A stretch of DNA of 63,281 nt. Origin: Candidatus Cloacimonadota bacterium (GTDB lineage: Bacteria; Cloacimonadota; Cloacimonadia; Cloacimonadales; JAIOQZ01). This document shows positions 41,099 to 50,573 of this stretch, piece by piece. A model generated the notes under the pieces. It had not been told where the DNA came from and ran no database searches. It saw nothing but the letters and a program-made list of their open reading frames with translations. The stretch spans positions 1-63,281 of the forward strand of contig JAIOQZ010000030.1 of NCBI GenBank assembly GCA_021108395.1, written 5' to 3'. Position 1 is the stretch's first letter; every line of letters begins with the position of its first letter. The translations under genes were made by a program, and so were the position numbers.

Positions 41099-43252
41099 AT
41101 GAAGCAGCTATTTCAAGCGGCTGGCCGCATCTTAGTTGAAAATGTGCCGGCGCCAACTTTGGATCACGGGGAAGTCCTCGTTCAGGTTCATTTCAGCCTG
41201 ATCAGCACCGGTACAGAGACATCATCGATGCGCAAGCAAGCCGAGATGTCGTTTGGAGATAAGGTTTCCGATACGATGAAAAAAGTAGACCAGGTGAAAA
41301 CGCTCGTTCGTGAGAAAGGCCTATCGACAGCCGCCAATAAAGTTCACGAAAAGCTTTTTTCAACCAGTGTGGATGACAAGATGACTGCAAAGGGTTATAG
41401 CAACGCTGGCATGGTGATTGACATTGGCGCGGGGGTGACACGTTTCAAGCCCGGCGACCGTGTAGCCTGCGCAGGTTCCGGCTATGCCTCACACGCAGAA
41501 TTTGTGTGTGTGCCAGAGAACCTTGTTGCTCACGTTGATGACTCTGTCGATTTACAGAAGGCAGCTTTCACTACTGTAGGTTGCATCGCGATGCACGGTA
41601 TTCGACGTGCTGCAGTCACACCCGGAGAGATTGTCGTTATCAGCGGCTTGGGATTACTCGGGCTCATTGCGGTTCAAATTGCAAAAGCCTGGGGACTTAA
41701 AGTCATTGGTATCGACCTTAAGGAACATCGTCTAAATCTTGCCCTCGATGTGGGTGCAGATGCAGTTTTCATGGCCGATAGACAGGACCTGGTTCAACAA
41801 TGTATAGCCTTCACTGGCGGTCAGGGAGTGGACGCTGTTATAGTATCTGCCGCCACATCCAGTACGGATCCTGTGCACGATGGTTTTGAGATGTGCAGAA
41901 GAAAGGGGCGCGTTGTTATTGTCGGTGATGTGGGAATGGATCTTCGGCGTGACCTGATGTACAATAAAGAGCTCGACTTATTGATGTCTACTTCCTATGG
42001 CCCTGGCCGCTACGACTCCAATTACGAGGAAAAAGGGCAAGAGTACCCGTTAGGTTACATTCGTTGGACAGAAAATCGCAATATGCAGGAGTTCTTGCAT
42101 ATGCTGAAGGTGAAGACAGTGGATACATCAATGCTTGTACACGCTGTTCTTCCGATTGAAAGAGGCGCCGAGGCTTTCAAGATTCTTGTGGACGAACGCA
42201 ACTCAATCGCAGTGTTGCTGCAATATTCACAGGAACCCGAGCAGAAACAATCAGATTTGTCCAAGCGCCTTGATTTACATGTCTTGAATAAATGCGAAGG
42301 AAAAATCGGTGTGGGCGTAATTGGCGCGGGGGGATTTATGTCACGCAACATAATACCCCACATCATGTCTCTATCCGATTCATGCAAGGTAATCGGCATA
42401 TGCAATAAAACATCTGCAAGCGCTAAACAAAAAGCCAAGCGGTATAACGCAGACTATGCTACTACCGATTTCCGAGAGATCATACAGGATAGCAATATTG
42501 ACGCTGTCTTCATTGGAACGCATCACAATACACACGCTATGCTAATATGTGAGGCGCTTGCTGCCGGTAAACATGTCTTTTGCGAAAAACCATTGGCTAT
42601 GAACGAGACGCAACTTGATAGCATCCTCTCTGCGCTGGAAAATTCCGACCGCCAGCTGGCTGTAGGCTTCAACAGGCGTTATGCCCCGATGATTGTTAAG
42701 ATGCGCGAAGTGATTTCACGAAAGGTCACCCCTGTGATGGTGCAATACCGCGTAAATGCCGGACACATCCCACTCTCAAGTTGGGTGCAAAATGAAGAGA
42801 TTGGTGGTGGTAGAATCATTGGTGAAGGCTGCCACTTCGTCGATACGATCAGCTACCTTGTCGATTCGCGACTCGTAGATATTCAAGTCGCTGGTCTGCC
42901 AGTTAATGGCGCTGGAATAATAGCCAAGGACAACTATAACGTGCTTCTCCGATTCGAGAACGGATCGGTGGGTTCACTGCTGTACACCTCCCTCGGAGGA
43001 AAAAGTCTTGAAAAGGAGCGAATTGAGGTATTCTGCCACGGAGGTTCGCTCGTGCTGGATAACTTCATGTCACTTACATGTTACAATACTGGCGACAAAA
43101 ACATTTCCTCCCGGAAGATGGAAAAAGGGTTCACGCAGGAAATTGAGCAGTTTATGCTACTGCTACAGAACAAACCAAATCATTGTATCAAGATCGATGA
43201 CATCGTGTCGGCTACACGAGCAACTTTTTTCATCAAAGCACTGTATGAATAA
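41099..43252 (+). CDS. Bi-domain oxidoreductase: zinc-type alcohol dehydrogenase fused to GFO/IDH/MocA dehydrogenase
   Basis: A 717-residue fusion. Residues 1 to about 390 are a medium-chain dehydrogenase/reductase (GYSNAGMVIDIGAG, ISGLGLLGLIAVQIAKAWGL for cofactor binding). Residues 410-717 are a GFO/IDH/MocA domain with VGVIGAGGFMSRNII and the sugar-dehydrogenase signature EKPLAMNETQ. The fused form may channel a nucleotide sugar between two redox steps. The start follows GAGGATCT and the heparinase-like stop. A longer frame into that gene is not supported. The end overlaps the next glycosyltransferase by eight bases. Confidence 0.85.
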   Translation: MKQLFQAAGRILVENVPAPTLDHGEVLVQVHFSLISTGTETSSMRKQAEMSFGDKVSDTMKKVDQVKTLVREKGLSTAANKVHEKLFSTSVDDKMTAKGYSNAGMVIDIGAGVTRFKPGDRVACAGSGYASHAEFVCVPENLVAHVDDSVDLQKAAFTTVGCIAMHGIRRAAVTPGEIVVISGLGLLGLIAVQIAKAWGLKVIGIDLKEHRLNLALDVGADAVFMADRQDLVQQCIAFTGGQGVDAVIVSAATSSTDPVHDGFEMCRRKGRVVIVGDVGMDLRRDLMYNKELDLLMSTSYGPGRYDSNYEEKGQEYPLGYIRWTENRNMQEFLHMLKVKTVDTSMLVHAVLPIERGAEAFKILVDERNSIAVLLQYSQEPEQKQSDLSKRLDLHVLNKCEGKIGVGVIGAGGFMSRNIIPHIMSLSDSCKVIGICNKTSASAKQKAKRYNADYATTDFREIIQDSNIDAVFIGTHHNTHAMLICEALAAGKHVFCEKPLAMNETQLDSILSALENSDRQLAVGFNRRYAPMIVKMREVISRKVTPVMVQYRVNAGHIPLSSWVQNEEIGGGRIIGEGCHFVDTISYLVDSRLVDIQVAGLPVNGAGIIAKDNYNVLLRFENGSVGSLLYTSLGGKSLEKERIEVFCHGGSLVLDNFMSLTCYNTGDKNISSRKMEKGFTQEIEQFMLLLQNKPNHCIKIDDIVSATRATFFIKALYE

Positions 43253-44510
43253 TTTAAACATCGTTCGATACTACTTCATTAAATCACTGACGGTTGTGAT
43301 GGAGTCACAAGTTATCGGCTGGCTGTCAAACCACAATAAGCTCGGTCTCGCATCGAATCTTATTATCCTGAAACATCGGAAATCTTCTTTCTCAACAAGT
43401 CCTGAACGTCTGAAATACATACGTCAACAAATTGGCGGATCCGTATTGATTCAGCCTATACTGTTACTTGATTACATCAGTGTTGGTGTCATCATTATAC
43501 TGCATGGGATCCGCATCTGGCTTCGGGAACGTAAAAGCAAGCGGACAATCATCTTACAATCCAGGAATCTACATCATGCATTCTGTCTGCTCATGCTGTC
43601 GCGGCTTCCACGCGTTAAAGTGGTTTGTGAAATCAGGGGAACGACAGTTGAACTCGTTAGCTACGCGAAAACAAATAACATCCTGAAGGCTCTGAAGCAC
43701 AAAGTTGTCATTCGATTGTATTCGATATTCGAAAAGCATGTACTTGCCCAAGCGCATGCAGTAATTCTTGTCTCACATTCCATGAAAGAGCATTTCATTA
43801 AGAAGTATCCGAAACTATCACTCGATCGTGTGTATGTTATTCCTGGAGCTGTGAACGAGGACATCTTTTTTTACGATCCAGAAACAACTCGCCAGGAGAA
43901 GCGCCAGAATAACCTGGAGGGCAGGAAGATCATTGTATATTCTGGCGGTATTGATCTTCCCTGGCAAATTCCACAGAAAATTATTCAGTTGTTCAAGTCG
44001 CTACATGCACTTGACTCTTCCTATTTTCTTCTCATTCTCACGAGAACCCCAGAACTTGGAACCAAAATGTTGCGTGAAGCTGATATTGCATTCACTGACT
44101 TCAAAGTTGACTTTGTGAAACATGATAAGTTGAACCGATACCTTAACATGGCCGATGTGTCTTTGCTCCTTCGAGGAAACAATCCGACGAACCATCAGGC
44201 ATCACCTACAAAATTTGCAGAGTACATATTAGCGGGATTGCCATGTATACTCACAGCATGGATTGGTGATTACTCCCGGATGAGCAAAAAGATGCAACTG
44301 GGATATGTGCTTGAAAATCTTGCTTTCAGTACAGAGCAGATTCAAAACTTGCATCTGTGGATAATACAATACATTGAAAATGACTACTTGCCTGCGCGAC
44401 AGCGTTTGAGCGAAACAGGGCTGAAGCTTCTAAGTAAATCAGTATATAATTCTTTTATTATAGAGATGTTGCAACAGGATGCTCCAATGAAACAAGAAAG
44501 CATCGTGTAA
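43245..44510 (+). CDS. Glycosyltransferase family 4
   Basis: A GT-B glycosyltransferase of 421 residues. The C-terminal half carries the GT4 pattern (VYVIPGAVNEDIFFYDPE, KIIVYSGGIDLPWQIP, then ASPTKFAEYILAGLPCIL around the donor-binding EX7E-like site). The N-terminal half contains a hydrophobic segment near residues 75-95 that may touch the membrane. It overlaps the bi-domain oxidoreductase stop. Sugar and linkage are unknown. The 44511-44694 gap follows. Confidence 0.82.
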   Translation: MNNLNIVRYYFIKSLTVVMESQVIGWLSNHNKLGLASNLIILKHRKSSFSTSPERLKYIRQQIGGSVLIQPILLLDYISVGVIIILHGIRIWLRERKSKRTIILQSRNLHHAFCLLMLSRLPRVKVVCEIRGTTVELVSYAKTNNILKALKHKVVIRLYSIFEKHVLAQAHAVILVSHSMKEHFIKKYPKLSLDRVYVIPGAVNEDIFFYDPETTRQEKRQNNLEGRKIIVYSGGIDLPWQIPQKIIQLFKSLHALDSSYFLLILTRTPELGTKMLREADIAFTDFKVDFVKHDKLNRYLNMADVSLLLRGNNPTNHQASPTKFAEYILAGLPCILTAWIGDYSRMSKKMQLGYVLENLAFSTEQIQNLHLWIIQYIENDYLPARQRLSETGLKLLSKSVYNSFIIEMLQQDAPMKQESIV

Positions 44511-44694
44511 AAAACTCTTTGAACACTATGCGTTTCCCCCTACCGGTGATTATTGTCCAATTGCACCTGCCATGCATCGAGACGTTAAGCGCCATGAATG
44601 CTGATGTGGCGAAGAAAGGTATTGGCAACGCATGGGGAGACGCATCAGGCGTCGGCAAGAAAAATCCGCAAGGTTTTCGATGGGAGAAAAATAA
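44511..44694 (+). other. Gap between GT4 and the epimerase, with a possible short remnant reading frame
   Basis: No clear gene. From 44594 a frame of 34 codons (MNADVAKKGIGNAWGDASG onward) ends on the ATGA of the epimerase start. It looks coding-like but is too short and unrecognised; it may be another stump left by cluster rearrangement. TGGGAGAAAAATA supplies the epimerase ribosome site. Confidence 0.3.
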
Positions 44695-45813
44695 ATGAAA
44701 ACAATCCACCTCGTTGTGGGAGCAAGACCAAACTTCATGAAGATTGCGCCGTTGCACCACGAGCTTTTGAAGTACCCTGATGAGTATGCTATTCGACTCA
44801 TTCACACCGGACAGCACTATGATAAGCGTATGAGCCAGTTCTTTTTCGATGATTTGGGCCTGCCCAAACCAGACGAATATCTTGGTGTCGGTTCTGGTCG
44901 CCACGGAGAACAGACTGCACGCATTATGGAGCGCTATGAGAAAGTTTTGCTGAAAGAACGCCCTGACCTTGTGGTTGTGGCAGGTGATGTTAACAGTACA
45001 GTTGCCTGTGCCTTGGACGCTGTTAAGATGCATATTCCTGTGGCGCATCTCGAAGCAGGTTTACGCAGCTTTGATCGTGGAATGCCGGAAGAGATCAATC
45101 GCATAATAACTGACAGTATCAGTGATTGGCTACTTACTCCATCACAAGACGGTGACGCGAATCTGCTGGCAGAGGGAATTGCGCCAGAGCGTATCCACTT
45201 TGTTGGCAACATCATGATCGACTCGCTGGTGCAGCACCGTGAACGCGCTGTCGTCTCGACAATCCTCAATAATCTGGGCCTCAAATCACATAACTATATT
45301 CTCATTACGTTGCATCGGCCATCCAATGTTGACAACCGTGAAGGTCTTGATACGATTCTATCCGCTTTCGAGCAGCTTGCTCCCGAAATCAACCTCGTGT
45401 TTCCCATTCATCCCCGCACTCTCAAGCGACTGGATGAATTCGGCTTACGCCAACGACTGGACGCTATCGAAGGTCTGATGATTATCGAGCCCGTGGGCTA
45501 TTACGACTTCCTGAGATTGCAGATGGAAGCGCGGCTTGTACTCACCGATTCCGGCGGCATTCAAGAAGAGACCACTTTTTTTGGGGTGCCATGTCTCACG
45601 TTACGACCCAACACCGAACGCCCTGTAACAATTGAAGAGGGCACGAACCTTCTCGTGCCCCTGCACACTGCAGGCATTGTTGACCAGTCACATAAAGTAT
45701 TGTATGGAAAGTCAGAACCGGCCCGTATACCCGACCTCTGGGACGGCCACACAGCCGAGCGCATTGTTGCGTTATGGCGTCGGGACTATGACCGGCTTGG
45801 TAGCTTTGGATAA
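44695..45813 (+). CDS. wecB: UDP-N-acetylglucosamine 2-epimerase (non-hydrolysing)
   Basis: It interconverts UDP-GlcNAc and UDP-ManNAc. The 372 residues are typical: GARPNFMKIAPL, HTGQHYD, VVAGDVNSTVACAL, HLEAGLRSFDRGMPEEINR, TLHRPSNVDN, DSGGIQEE and LRPNTERPVT. It likely supplies ManNAc-derived sugars for the surface polymer. Its position after a glycosyltransferase and before a CapA-like gene fits. The gene symbol reflects family, since allosteric control typical of E. coli WecB cannot be judged. Confidence 0.93.
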   Translation: MKTIHLVVGARPNFMKIAPLHHELLKYPDEYAIRLIHTGQHYDKRMSQFFFDDLGLPKPDEYLGVGSGRHGEQTARIMERYEKVLLKERPDLVVVAGDVNSTVACALDAVKMHIPVAHLEAGLRSFDRGMPEEINRIITDSISDWLLTPSQDGDANLLAEGIAPERIHFVGNIMIDSLVQHRERAVVSTILNNLGLKSHNYILITLHRPSNVDNREGLDTILSAFEQLAPEINLVFPIHPRTLKRLDEFGLRQRLDAIEGLMIIEPVGYYDFLRLQMEARLVLTDSGGIQEETTFFGVPCLTLRPNTERPVTIEEGTNLLVPLHTAGIVDQSHKVLYGKSEPARIPDLWDGHTAERIVALWRRDYDRLGSFG

Positions 45814-45858
45814 ACCGCTGCCAGCTTTCCCGCTTCACTTTCCACAAGGAGGGTATAG

Positions 45859-46992
45859 GTGAGCAACAACAGCCTGCACGTTTTTCTGACAGGCGATTAT
45901 TGCCCCATCGGGCCGATAGAGAGACTGTGTGCCGAGCATGACTGGAACGGCCTGTTCGGTGATGTGCTGCCTGTGCTGCTCGACAAGGATATCTCTATCG
46001 TCAACCTCGAATGCCCGCTGACCGACAAAGCGCGGCCAATCAGCAAGACGGGGCCGAACCTCATTGCGCCTGCAAGCCACATCGAAACGCTGAACGCGAT
46101 GGGCGCAGACGTGGCGGCGCTGGCCAATAACCACATCCTCGACCAGGGAGCGCAGGGTTGCCTCGACACGATCGAGACTTGCCTGGCAAACGGCATTGCA
46201 ACTGTCGGCGCCGGCGCAAATAATGCCGCGGCGACAACCCCGCTCATTCTCGAACAGAATGGCCTTCGCCTCGCCGTTATCAACGTGGCGGAGAACGAGT
46301 GGTCAACCACCTGGGGCGACACACCCGGGGCGGCTCCGCTCGATCCGGTGAAAAACGCCCGCATCATCCGCCAGGCTGCCGAAAAGACAGACGCGGTGCT
46401 GGTTATCGTGCATGGTGGCCACGAGTTGTATTCGCTGCCCAGTCCCCGCATGGTTCGTCTCTATCGCTTTTTCGTGGAGATGGGGGCGGCAGCCGTCATC
46501 GGGCATCACACCCATGTGGTCGGCCCCTGGGAAGTGTACAGGGGCGCGCCCATCTATTACAGCCTGGGCAACTTCGTGTTCCCATGGACGAACAAGACTC
46601 TTGCCTGGCGACGGGGCATGTTGGTACGACTGACATTTCGCCGCGGCGAGCCGGTTGACCATGAACATATCCACATTGAACAGAACGAAAGCGGGCCTCT
46701 GATAAGACTTTTGAGCGACAAAGAAAACCGCGATGCCGAGGTGCAGCTTGAGGCGTTGAACGACATTCTGTCCGACGATTCTCGGTTGCATGAGCGCTGG
46801 GAGCGGTGGTGCAAGCAACGAAGCAGAAGCGCCATCGCCGGAATTCTGGGGCTGAATAGATGGCAGCGCGCGCTATACAAACGCAGACTGTGGAAACCTG
46901 ATCGACGGAGACTGCAACGTCTGCTCAACATCATCCGCTGCGAAGCGCACCGCGATGTGCTGCAACACAGCATCGAGATGGAAAACAAATAG
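45859..46992 (+). CDS. CapA-like protein (PgsA/CapA metallophosphatase-like family)
   Basis: A 377-residue protein with the CapA core: GDYCPIG, NLECPLTD, AALANNHILDQG, VIVHGGHE, VIGHHTHVV and YSLGNFVFPW. These residues form a calcineurin-like metal site. There is no N-terminal signal or anchor, whereas PgsA homologues of poly-gamma-glutamate systems are membrane bound. In that system CapA acts in polyglutamate export. Here its neighbours include two ATP-grasp ligases, which may install amide-linked groups. GGAGGGTATAG precedes the GTG. Confidence 0.85.
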   Translation: MSNNSLHVFLTGDYCPIGPIERLCAEHDWNGLFGDVLPVLLDKDISIVNLECPLTDKARPISKTGPNLIAPASHIETLNAMGADVAALANNHILDQGAQGCLDTIETCLANGIATVGAGANNAAATTPLILEQNGLRLAVINVAENEWSTTWGDTPGAAPLDPVKNARIIRQAAEKTDAVLVIVHGGHELYSLPSPRMVRLYRFFVEMGAAAVIGHHTHVVGPWEVYRGAPIYYSLGNFVFPWTNKTLAWRRGMLVRLTFRRGEPVDHEHIHIEQNESGPLIRLLSDKENRDAEVQLEALNDILSDDSRLHERWERWCKQRSRSAIAGILGLNRWQRALYKRRLWKPDRRRLQRLLNIIRCEAHRDVLQHSIEMENK

Positions 46993-47006
46993 TCACGAAC
47001 AACGAC

Positions 47007-47219
47007 GTGACATCGACTATCGCTCGATTATCCTCTTTTGTTCGCCTGGCGAATATTCTTGACAATCGGTCGTATCACGAAGATTATGCTCAAATGGATT
47101 CGTCAGTTTTTATGGAGCGGTTTTCCATCGAATCGATGGTTCGCGTCTATCGCAACATCATAGACGAATCCTCGAAATATAAAATTGCACGAAAACAGTA
47201 TCATACTAACTCATTGTGA
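47007..47219 (+). pseudogene. C-terminal stump of a glycosyltransferase (GT4-like)
   Basis: A frame of 70 codons with no clear ribosome site. Near its centre MERFSIESMVRVYRNIIDE matches the usual last helix of GT4 enzymes (R/E-F-S-I-E-x-M-V-x-x-Y). The rest of the enzyme is gone, so this is a relic of a glycosyltransferase deleted between the CapA-like and ATP-grasp genes. Confidence 0.5.
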
Positions 47220-47229
47220 GACAAAGCAC

Positions 47230-48294
47230 ATGAAATACAGCTTCGCCATTTTGCGTAACGAAAATGAAATTGATCATCAGTTCTGGATAGAAGCATGTCA
47301 GGCTCAGAATGATCGCGTTCAGTTTGATGTTATCGATCTCACTCGCTCGGACTGGCTACAGCAGGTTACCCGCAAACCTTACGATATGCTGATAGCGCGT
47401 CCTCCTGGCATAACATCCTGGTTCAAGCAGCTTTACGATGAACGTATTTATATCATTCACGACGTATTGAAGATTCCAATCTATCCCAGTTGTCAGGAAA
47501 TCTTCATGTATGAGAACAAGCGAATGATGGCATATTGGCTTGCAGCCAACAAACTGCCGTATCCTCACACATGGGTGTTTTACAATCAGGACGAAGCGCT
47601 CGAGTTCAGTCGTACATGTCAATACCCGCTGGTTGCGAAAACAGCTATTGGTTCAGCAGGATCGGGTGTCAAAATCCTTACATCGCCCGGGGCGACAAAG
47701 CGCTACATCAATCAGGCCTTTTCCAACCGAGGCATTACAAGAAAATGGGGGCCGAACCTTCGAAAAGTGGGGCTGGTGCAGAGAGCGAAAAAGCGCCTCA
47801 AAAAGCCTGGGGAATACCTGAAATTCATCACGAAGCATCGAGGGCAGGTCGCCGCCGACGCCCAATGCTGGTTTGTAATATTTCAAGAATATCATAAAAT
47901 ATCGTTTGAATGGCGAGCTGTGAAAATCGGCGATTCCTATTTCGCGCACAAGAAGATTGCTACACGAGGGAACTTAATCAGTGGTTCATCGCAGGTTTCG
48001 TGGGATGGCCCATCTCCCGAATTGCTTGATTTTCTGCGTAATACCAGCGAATCACACGGCTTGCAGGCTCTTGCTTTCGACCTCTTTGAGACGGAAGATG
48101 GTAAATTTCTGATCAACGAACTGCAATGCTATTTCGGTTCGTTCAATCCTCACCAAATGATTCTGGACGGAAAGCCGGGGCGTTACAGGCATATCGATAA
48201 TGCCTGGCGCTTTGAGCCAGGCGAGTTCAATACCTGCAATTCCCACGATTTGCGTTTGCTGCACATATTGCAGCTTCTGGATGGGGAAAAGTAA
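47230..48294 (+). CDS. ATP-grasp family protein (polysaccharide-cluster ligase)
   Basis: A 354-residue ATP-grasp-like enzyme. The pattern YPLVAKTAIGSAGSGVKIL is the ATP-binding lysine/glycine loop, and near the end FDLFETEDGKFLINELQC supplies the acidic and Asn metal ligands. It begins with AILRNENEIDHQFW, a pre-ATP-grasp domain. Such enzymes form amide or peptide bonds through acyl phosphates. It is related in layout, but not obviously in detail, to the second ATP-grasp protein 2.3 kb away on the other strand. The substrate is unknown. Confidence 0.8.
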   Translation: MKYSFAILRNENEIDHQFWIEACQAQNDRVQFDVIDLTRSDWLQQVTRKPYDMLIARPPGITSWFKQLYDERIYIIHDVLKIPIYPSCQEIFMYENKRMMAYWLAANKLPYPHTWVFYNQDEALEFSRTCQYPLVAKTAIGSAGSGVKILTSPGATKRYINQAFSNRGITRKWGPNLRKVGLVQRAKKRLKKPGEYLKFITKHRGQVAADAQCWFVIFQEYHKISFEWRAVKIGDSYFAHKKIATRGNLISGSSQVSWDGPSPELLDFLRNTSESHGLQALAFDLFETEDGKFLINELQCYFGSFNPHQMILDGKPGRYRHIDNAWRFEPGEFNTCNSHDLRLLHILQLLDGEK

Positions 48295-48350
48295 AACAAG
48301 CAGTATCGCACAATCCGCTGACGCCCCTATCGTGACACCCATTATGCCAT

Positions 48351-48370
48351 TTCGCCAGCTCGCTGGCGAA
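48351..48370. terminator. Hairpin between convergent genes
   Basis: A perfect 8-bp stem TTCGCCAG-CTCG-CTGGCGAA between the 3' ends of the ATP-grasp and deacetylase genes. It could end transcription from both sides, although no U-run follows. Confidence 0.4.
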
Positions 48371-48399
48371 CCACTGCCCTCCTGCTCTTGTCAACTCTG

Positions 48400-49410
48400 T
48401 CAATCTTTTTTCAGCATATAGTCGGCACAATCGGCCATGGTGGCAATCCAGAGATCTCCGCTCTCACGCCTACTGGCGGCATAACGCAGCAGAGACGGCA
48501 TGATTGTGGCAAGGAACCAGCTGTCGATGTCGGGGTGAAACCAGAAATGGACACAGGTTCGTGTCTTGATGGCTTTGTCGATGTGACTGCACAGGTTCTT
48601 TATCATGTAGTCGTGGCTCCAGCCAAATTCATTGTCGCCCAGTCCTTTACTGGGAGAAACAACCAGGCCCATCTCGTCGATATAGGGGTAGTGAAGCACA
48701 CATTGTGACTTGCGACGGTAATTGGTGAACCCGTGTTTCTTCAGGATTTCGACATTGCCGTATGTTCCGCCGGGAAAGACCATCGACTTGAGCTCGATGC
48801 CCCATTCCCTCGCTGTTTCAACACATGCCTTAATCTCGTCGTCGGCCACTTCTGGTGGGCAGTTTCGGTCGCTGAAGTCCATGTGCGAGAAACTGTGGCA
48901 ACCGATTTCATGGTCAACCGGCGAAGCGAATATCGCTTCCAGCAAATCGGGGGCATACCAGTGGGGATCACGTTTCCAGTCAGTGCCGGGATCGTGGTCG
49001 AACCAATCGCCGCTGGTGAATCGCCAGTGGTCGTCGAAATGGGGGATGCGTCGCATCCAGTCGTGATCAACACGATTGCAGGAGCGCAGGAAGAGGTGTC
49101 CCACAGTTGCCCATGTGACTGGAATGTCGTAGGTTTCAAACAGCTTCAGCAGGGCAGGGAAGTTGTCACGGGTGCGTTGCGCCATACCCAGTGGGTCGTT
49201 GCAGGTCTTGGAATACCGATAGGCCCAGGCGAGTTCAAAATCAGCGGAGAACAGCAATGCTCCCCGTGCCGAACCCGGAAATGTCCGTTGGGCTTTTGGC
49301 GGGTCCTGGGCGACGCGCGGCAGGACCGAGAAGGTGTAGGGTGCCTTGGTCAGCCAGGTTTGCACTGGTTTTGGCAGTTTTTTCCGCATTTGACGGTATT
49401 GCTTCAACAA
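48400..49410 (-). CDS. Polysaccharide deacetylase (NodB-homology)
   Basis: A 336-residue CE4-type deacetylase that would remove N-acetyl groups from GlcNAc-type residues. Asp57 in FSADFE is the likely catalytic base, and His172/His176 in HSFSHMD bind the metal. FPGGTYGNVEIL is the next block. Its N-terminus has no clean signal peptide, so a cytosolic or membrane-associated step is possible. It overlaps the following GT4 gene (upstream on this strand) by seven bases, giving a three-gene minus-strand operon with an ATP-grasp gene. Confidence 0.85.
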   Translation of the reverse strand: MLKQYRQMRKKLPKPVQTWLTKAPYTFSVLPRVAQDPPKAQRTFPGSARGALLFSADFELAWAYRYSKTCNDPLGMAQRTRDNFPALLKLFETYDIPVTWATVGHLFLRSCNRVDHDWMRRIPHFDDHWRFTSGDWFDHDPGTDWKRDPHWYAPDLLEAIFASPVDHEIGCHSFSHMDFSDRNCPPEVADDEIKACVETAREWGIELKSMVFPGGTYGNVEILKKHGFTNYRRKSQCVLHYPYIDEMGLVVSPSKGLGDNEFGWSHDYMIKNLCSHIDKAIKTRTCVHFWFHPDIDSWFLATIMPSLLRYAASRRESGDLWIATMADCADYMLKKD

Positions 49411-50573
49411 TGGGGGTTTCCCTTATGTATTGAGTCGCCGTGTTCATCGCATTCTTTCAACCGAGGAATGCGCTCGCTTCGCTGAATGCTGTACACAATC
49501 GACTCATAGTTTGTATGCATCGCCTGTAGGGCGAACCGCGACAGTCCGTAACGCCGTGATTCCCGCCCCATTTCCTGGCAAAGCTGTTCATTGTCGAGTA
49601 ACGTTTTCAGGTGACAGAAGAGTTGTTCATCGTCTTTATAGTCAAACAGGAGAGCATTCTTCGCGCTCGTGGTTTCTGGGATACCGCCCACGCGAGTGGC
49701 CACAATGGGCAGGCCCTGCATGGTCGCTTCAAGGATAGCGTTTGAACAGCCCTCTCCCAGGCTCGAATGGACAAATATATCGGCGATACGCAGGTACTCG
49801 GGTACGCGATTTGTCTGTCCCACCAGCACCACGCAGTCTTTCAGCCCCTGTTCGACGATGCAGTTTTCAATTACTGTGCGCATCGGCCCGGTGCCGATAA
49901 CGACGTATTGAAACCGATAGCCCGCGCGCTGCAATTTTCCCAATGCCTTCATAACCGTGATGTAGTCCTTGAATGGCACAAGATTGGAGATAGACAGCAG
50001 ACAGGGGCCTTCGGCGGTGTTCCCCAGAAGTTCTGAACGCAATTGCGTGCGTGCTGCGTCTTCCAGGCGAACCGAGAAACGCTCTTCGATACCGTTGTAT
50101 AGGATGTGGCCGCGTTTCAGGCCATTTGCCCTCAAGCCTGCCTTCGAGTTGGCCACAACGTAACGGCTGAGGTGCAGCAGGAACATGCGCCGCGTGTGCT
50201 TTTTTGTTTTCAATCGAATACCATGGCGCACGGTGCTGTTTACAACACGGGCTCCGCACAACAGGCCGACAGCCCAGGCCATCAACAGCTCCACATACCC
50301 CCAGGCCCATATCTGGTTCGGCTTGAAACGGCGACAGACGCGCCACAGCTCGATAACATATCTCAGGTGGTTGCCACCAGGCAATCGCTGGCTGCGGCTG
50401 CCCAGGTTGTACTCGTCGATGTATCCCGTTACGCCAGAGCTGTCTTTCCAGTACACGACAAAATGATCGAGCTTTCCAGTAGCGTTGTGGCCGGCCAGCA
50501 AGGCAATCTGTCTTTCTCTGCCGCCACGCTTCATGGATGACGCCAGGTGGAGAATGCGAACCGGTTTGTTCAT
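49404..50573 (-). CDS. Glycosyltransferase family 4
   Basis: A 389-residue GT4 enzyme: the N-terminal ILHLASSMKRGGRERQIALL is the acceptor-side Rossmann start, and the C-terminal half has LLSISNLVPFKDYITVMKAL, YVVIGTGPMR and HSSLGEGCSNAILEAT with the donor-binding glutamates. It is coupled to both neighbours by short overlaps (four bases with the ATP-grasp gene, seven with the deacetylase). Donor and acceptor are unknown. Confidence 0.9.
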   Translation of the reverse strand: MNKPVRILHLASSMKRGGRERQIALLAGHNATGKLDHFVVYWKDSSGVTGYIDEYNLGSRSQRLPGGNHLRYVIELWRVCRRFKPNQIWAWGYVELLMAWAVGLLCGARVVNSTVRHGIRLKTKKHTRRMFLLHLSRYVVANSKAGLRANGLKRGHILYNGIEERFSVRLEDAARTQLRSELLGNTAEGPCLLSISNLVPFKDYITVMKALGKLQRAGYRFQYVVIGTGPMRTVIENCIVEQGLKDCVVLVGQTNRVPEYLRIADIFVHSSLGEGCSNAILEATMQGLPIVATRVGGIPETTSAKNALLFDYKDDEQLFCHLKTLLDNEQLCQEMGRESRRYGLSRFALQAMHTNYESIVYSIQRSERIPRLKECDEHGDSIHKGNPHC

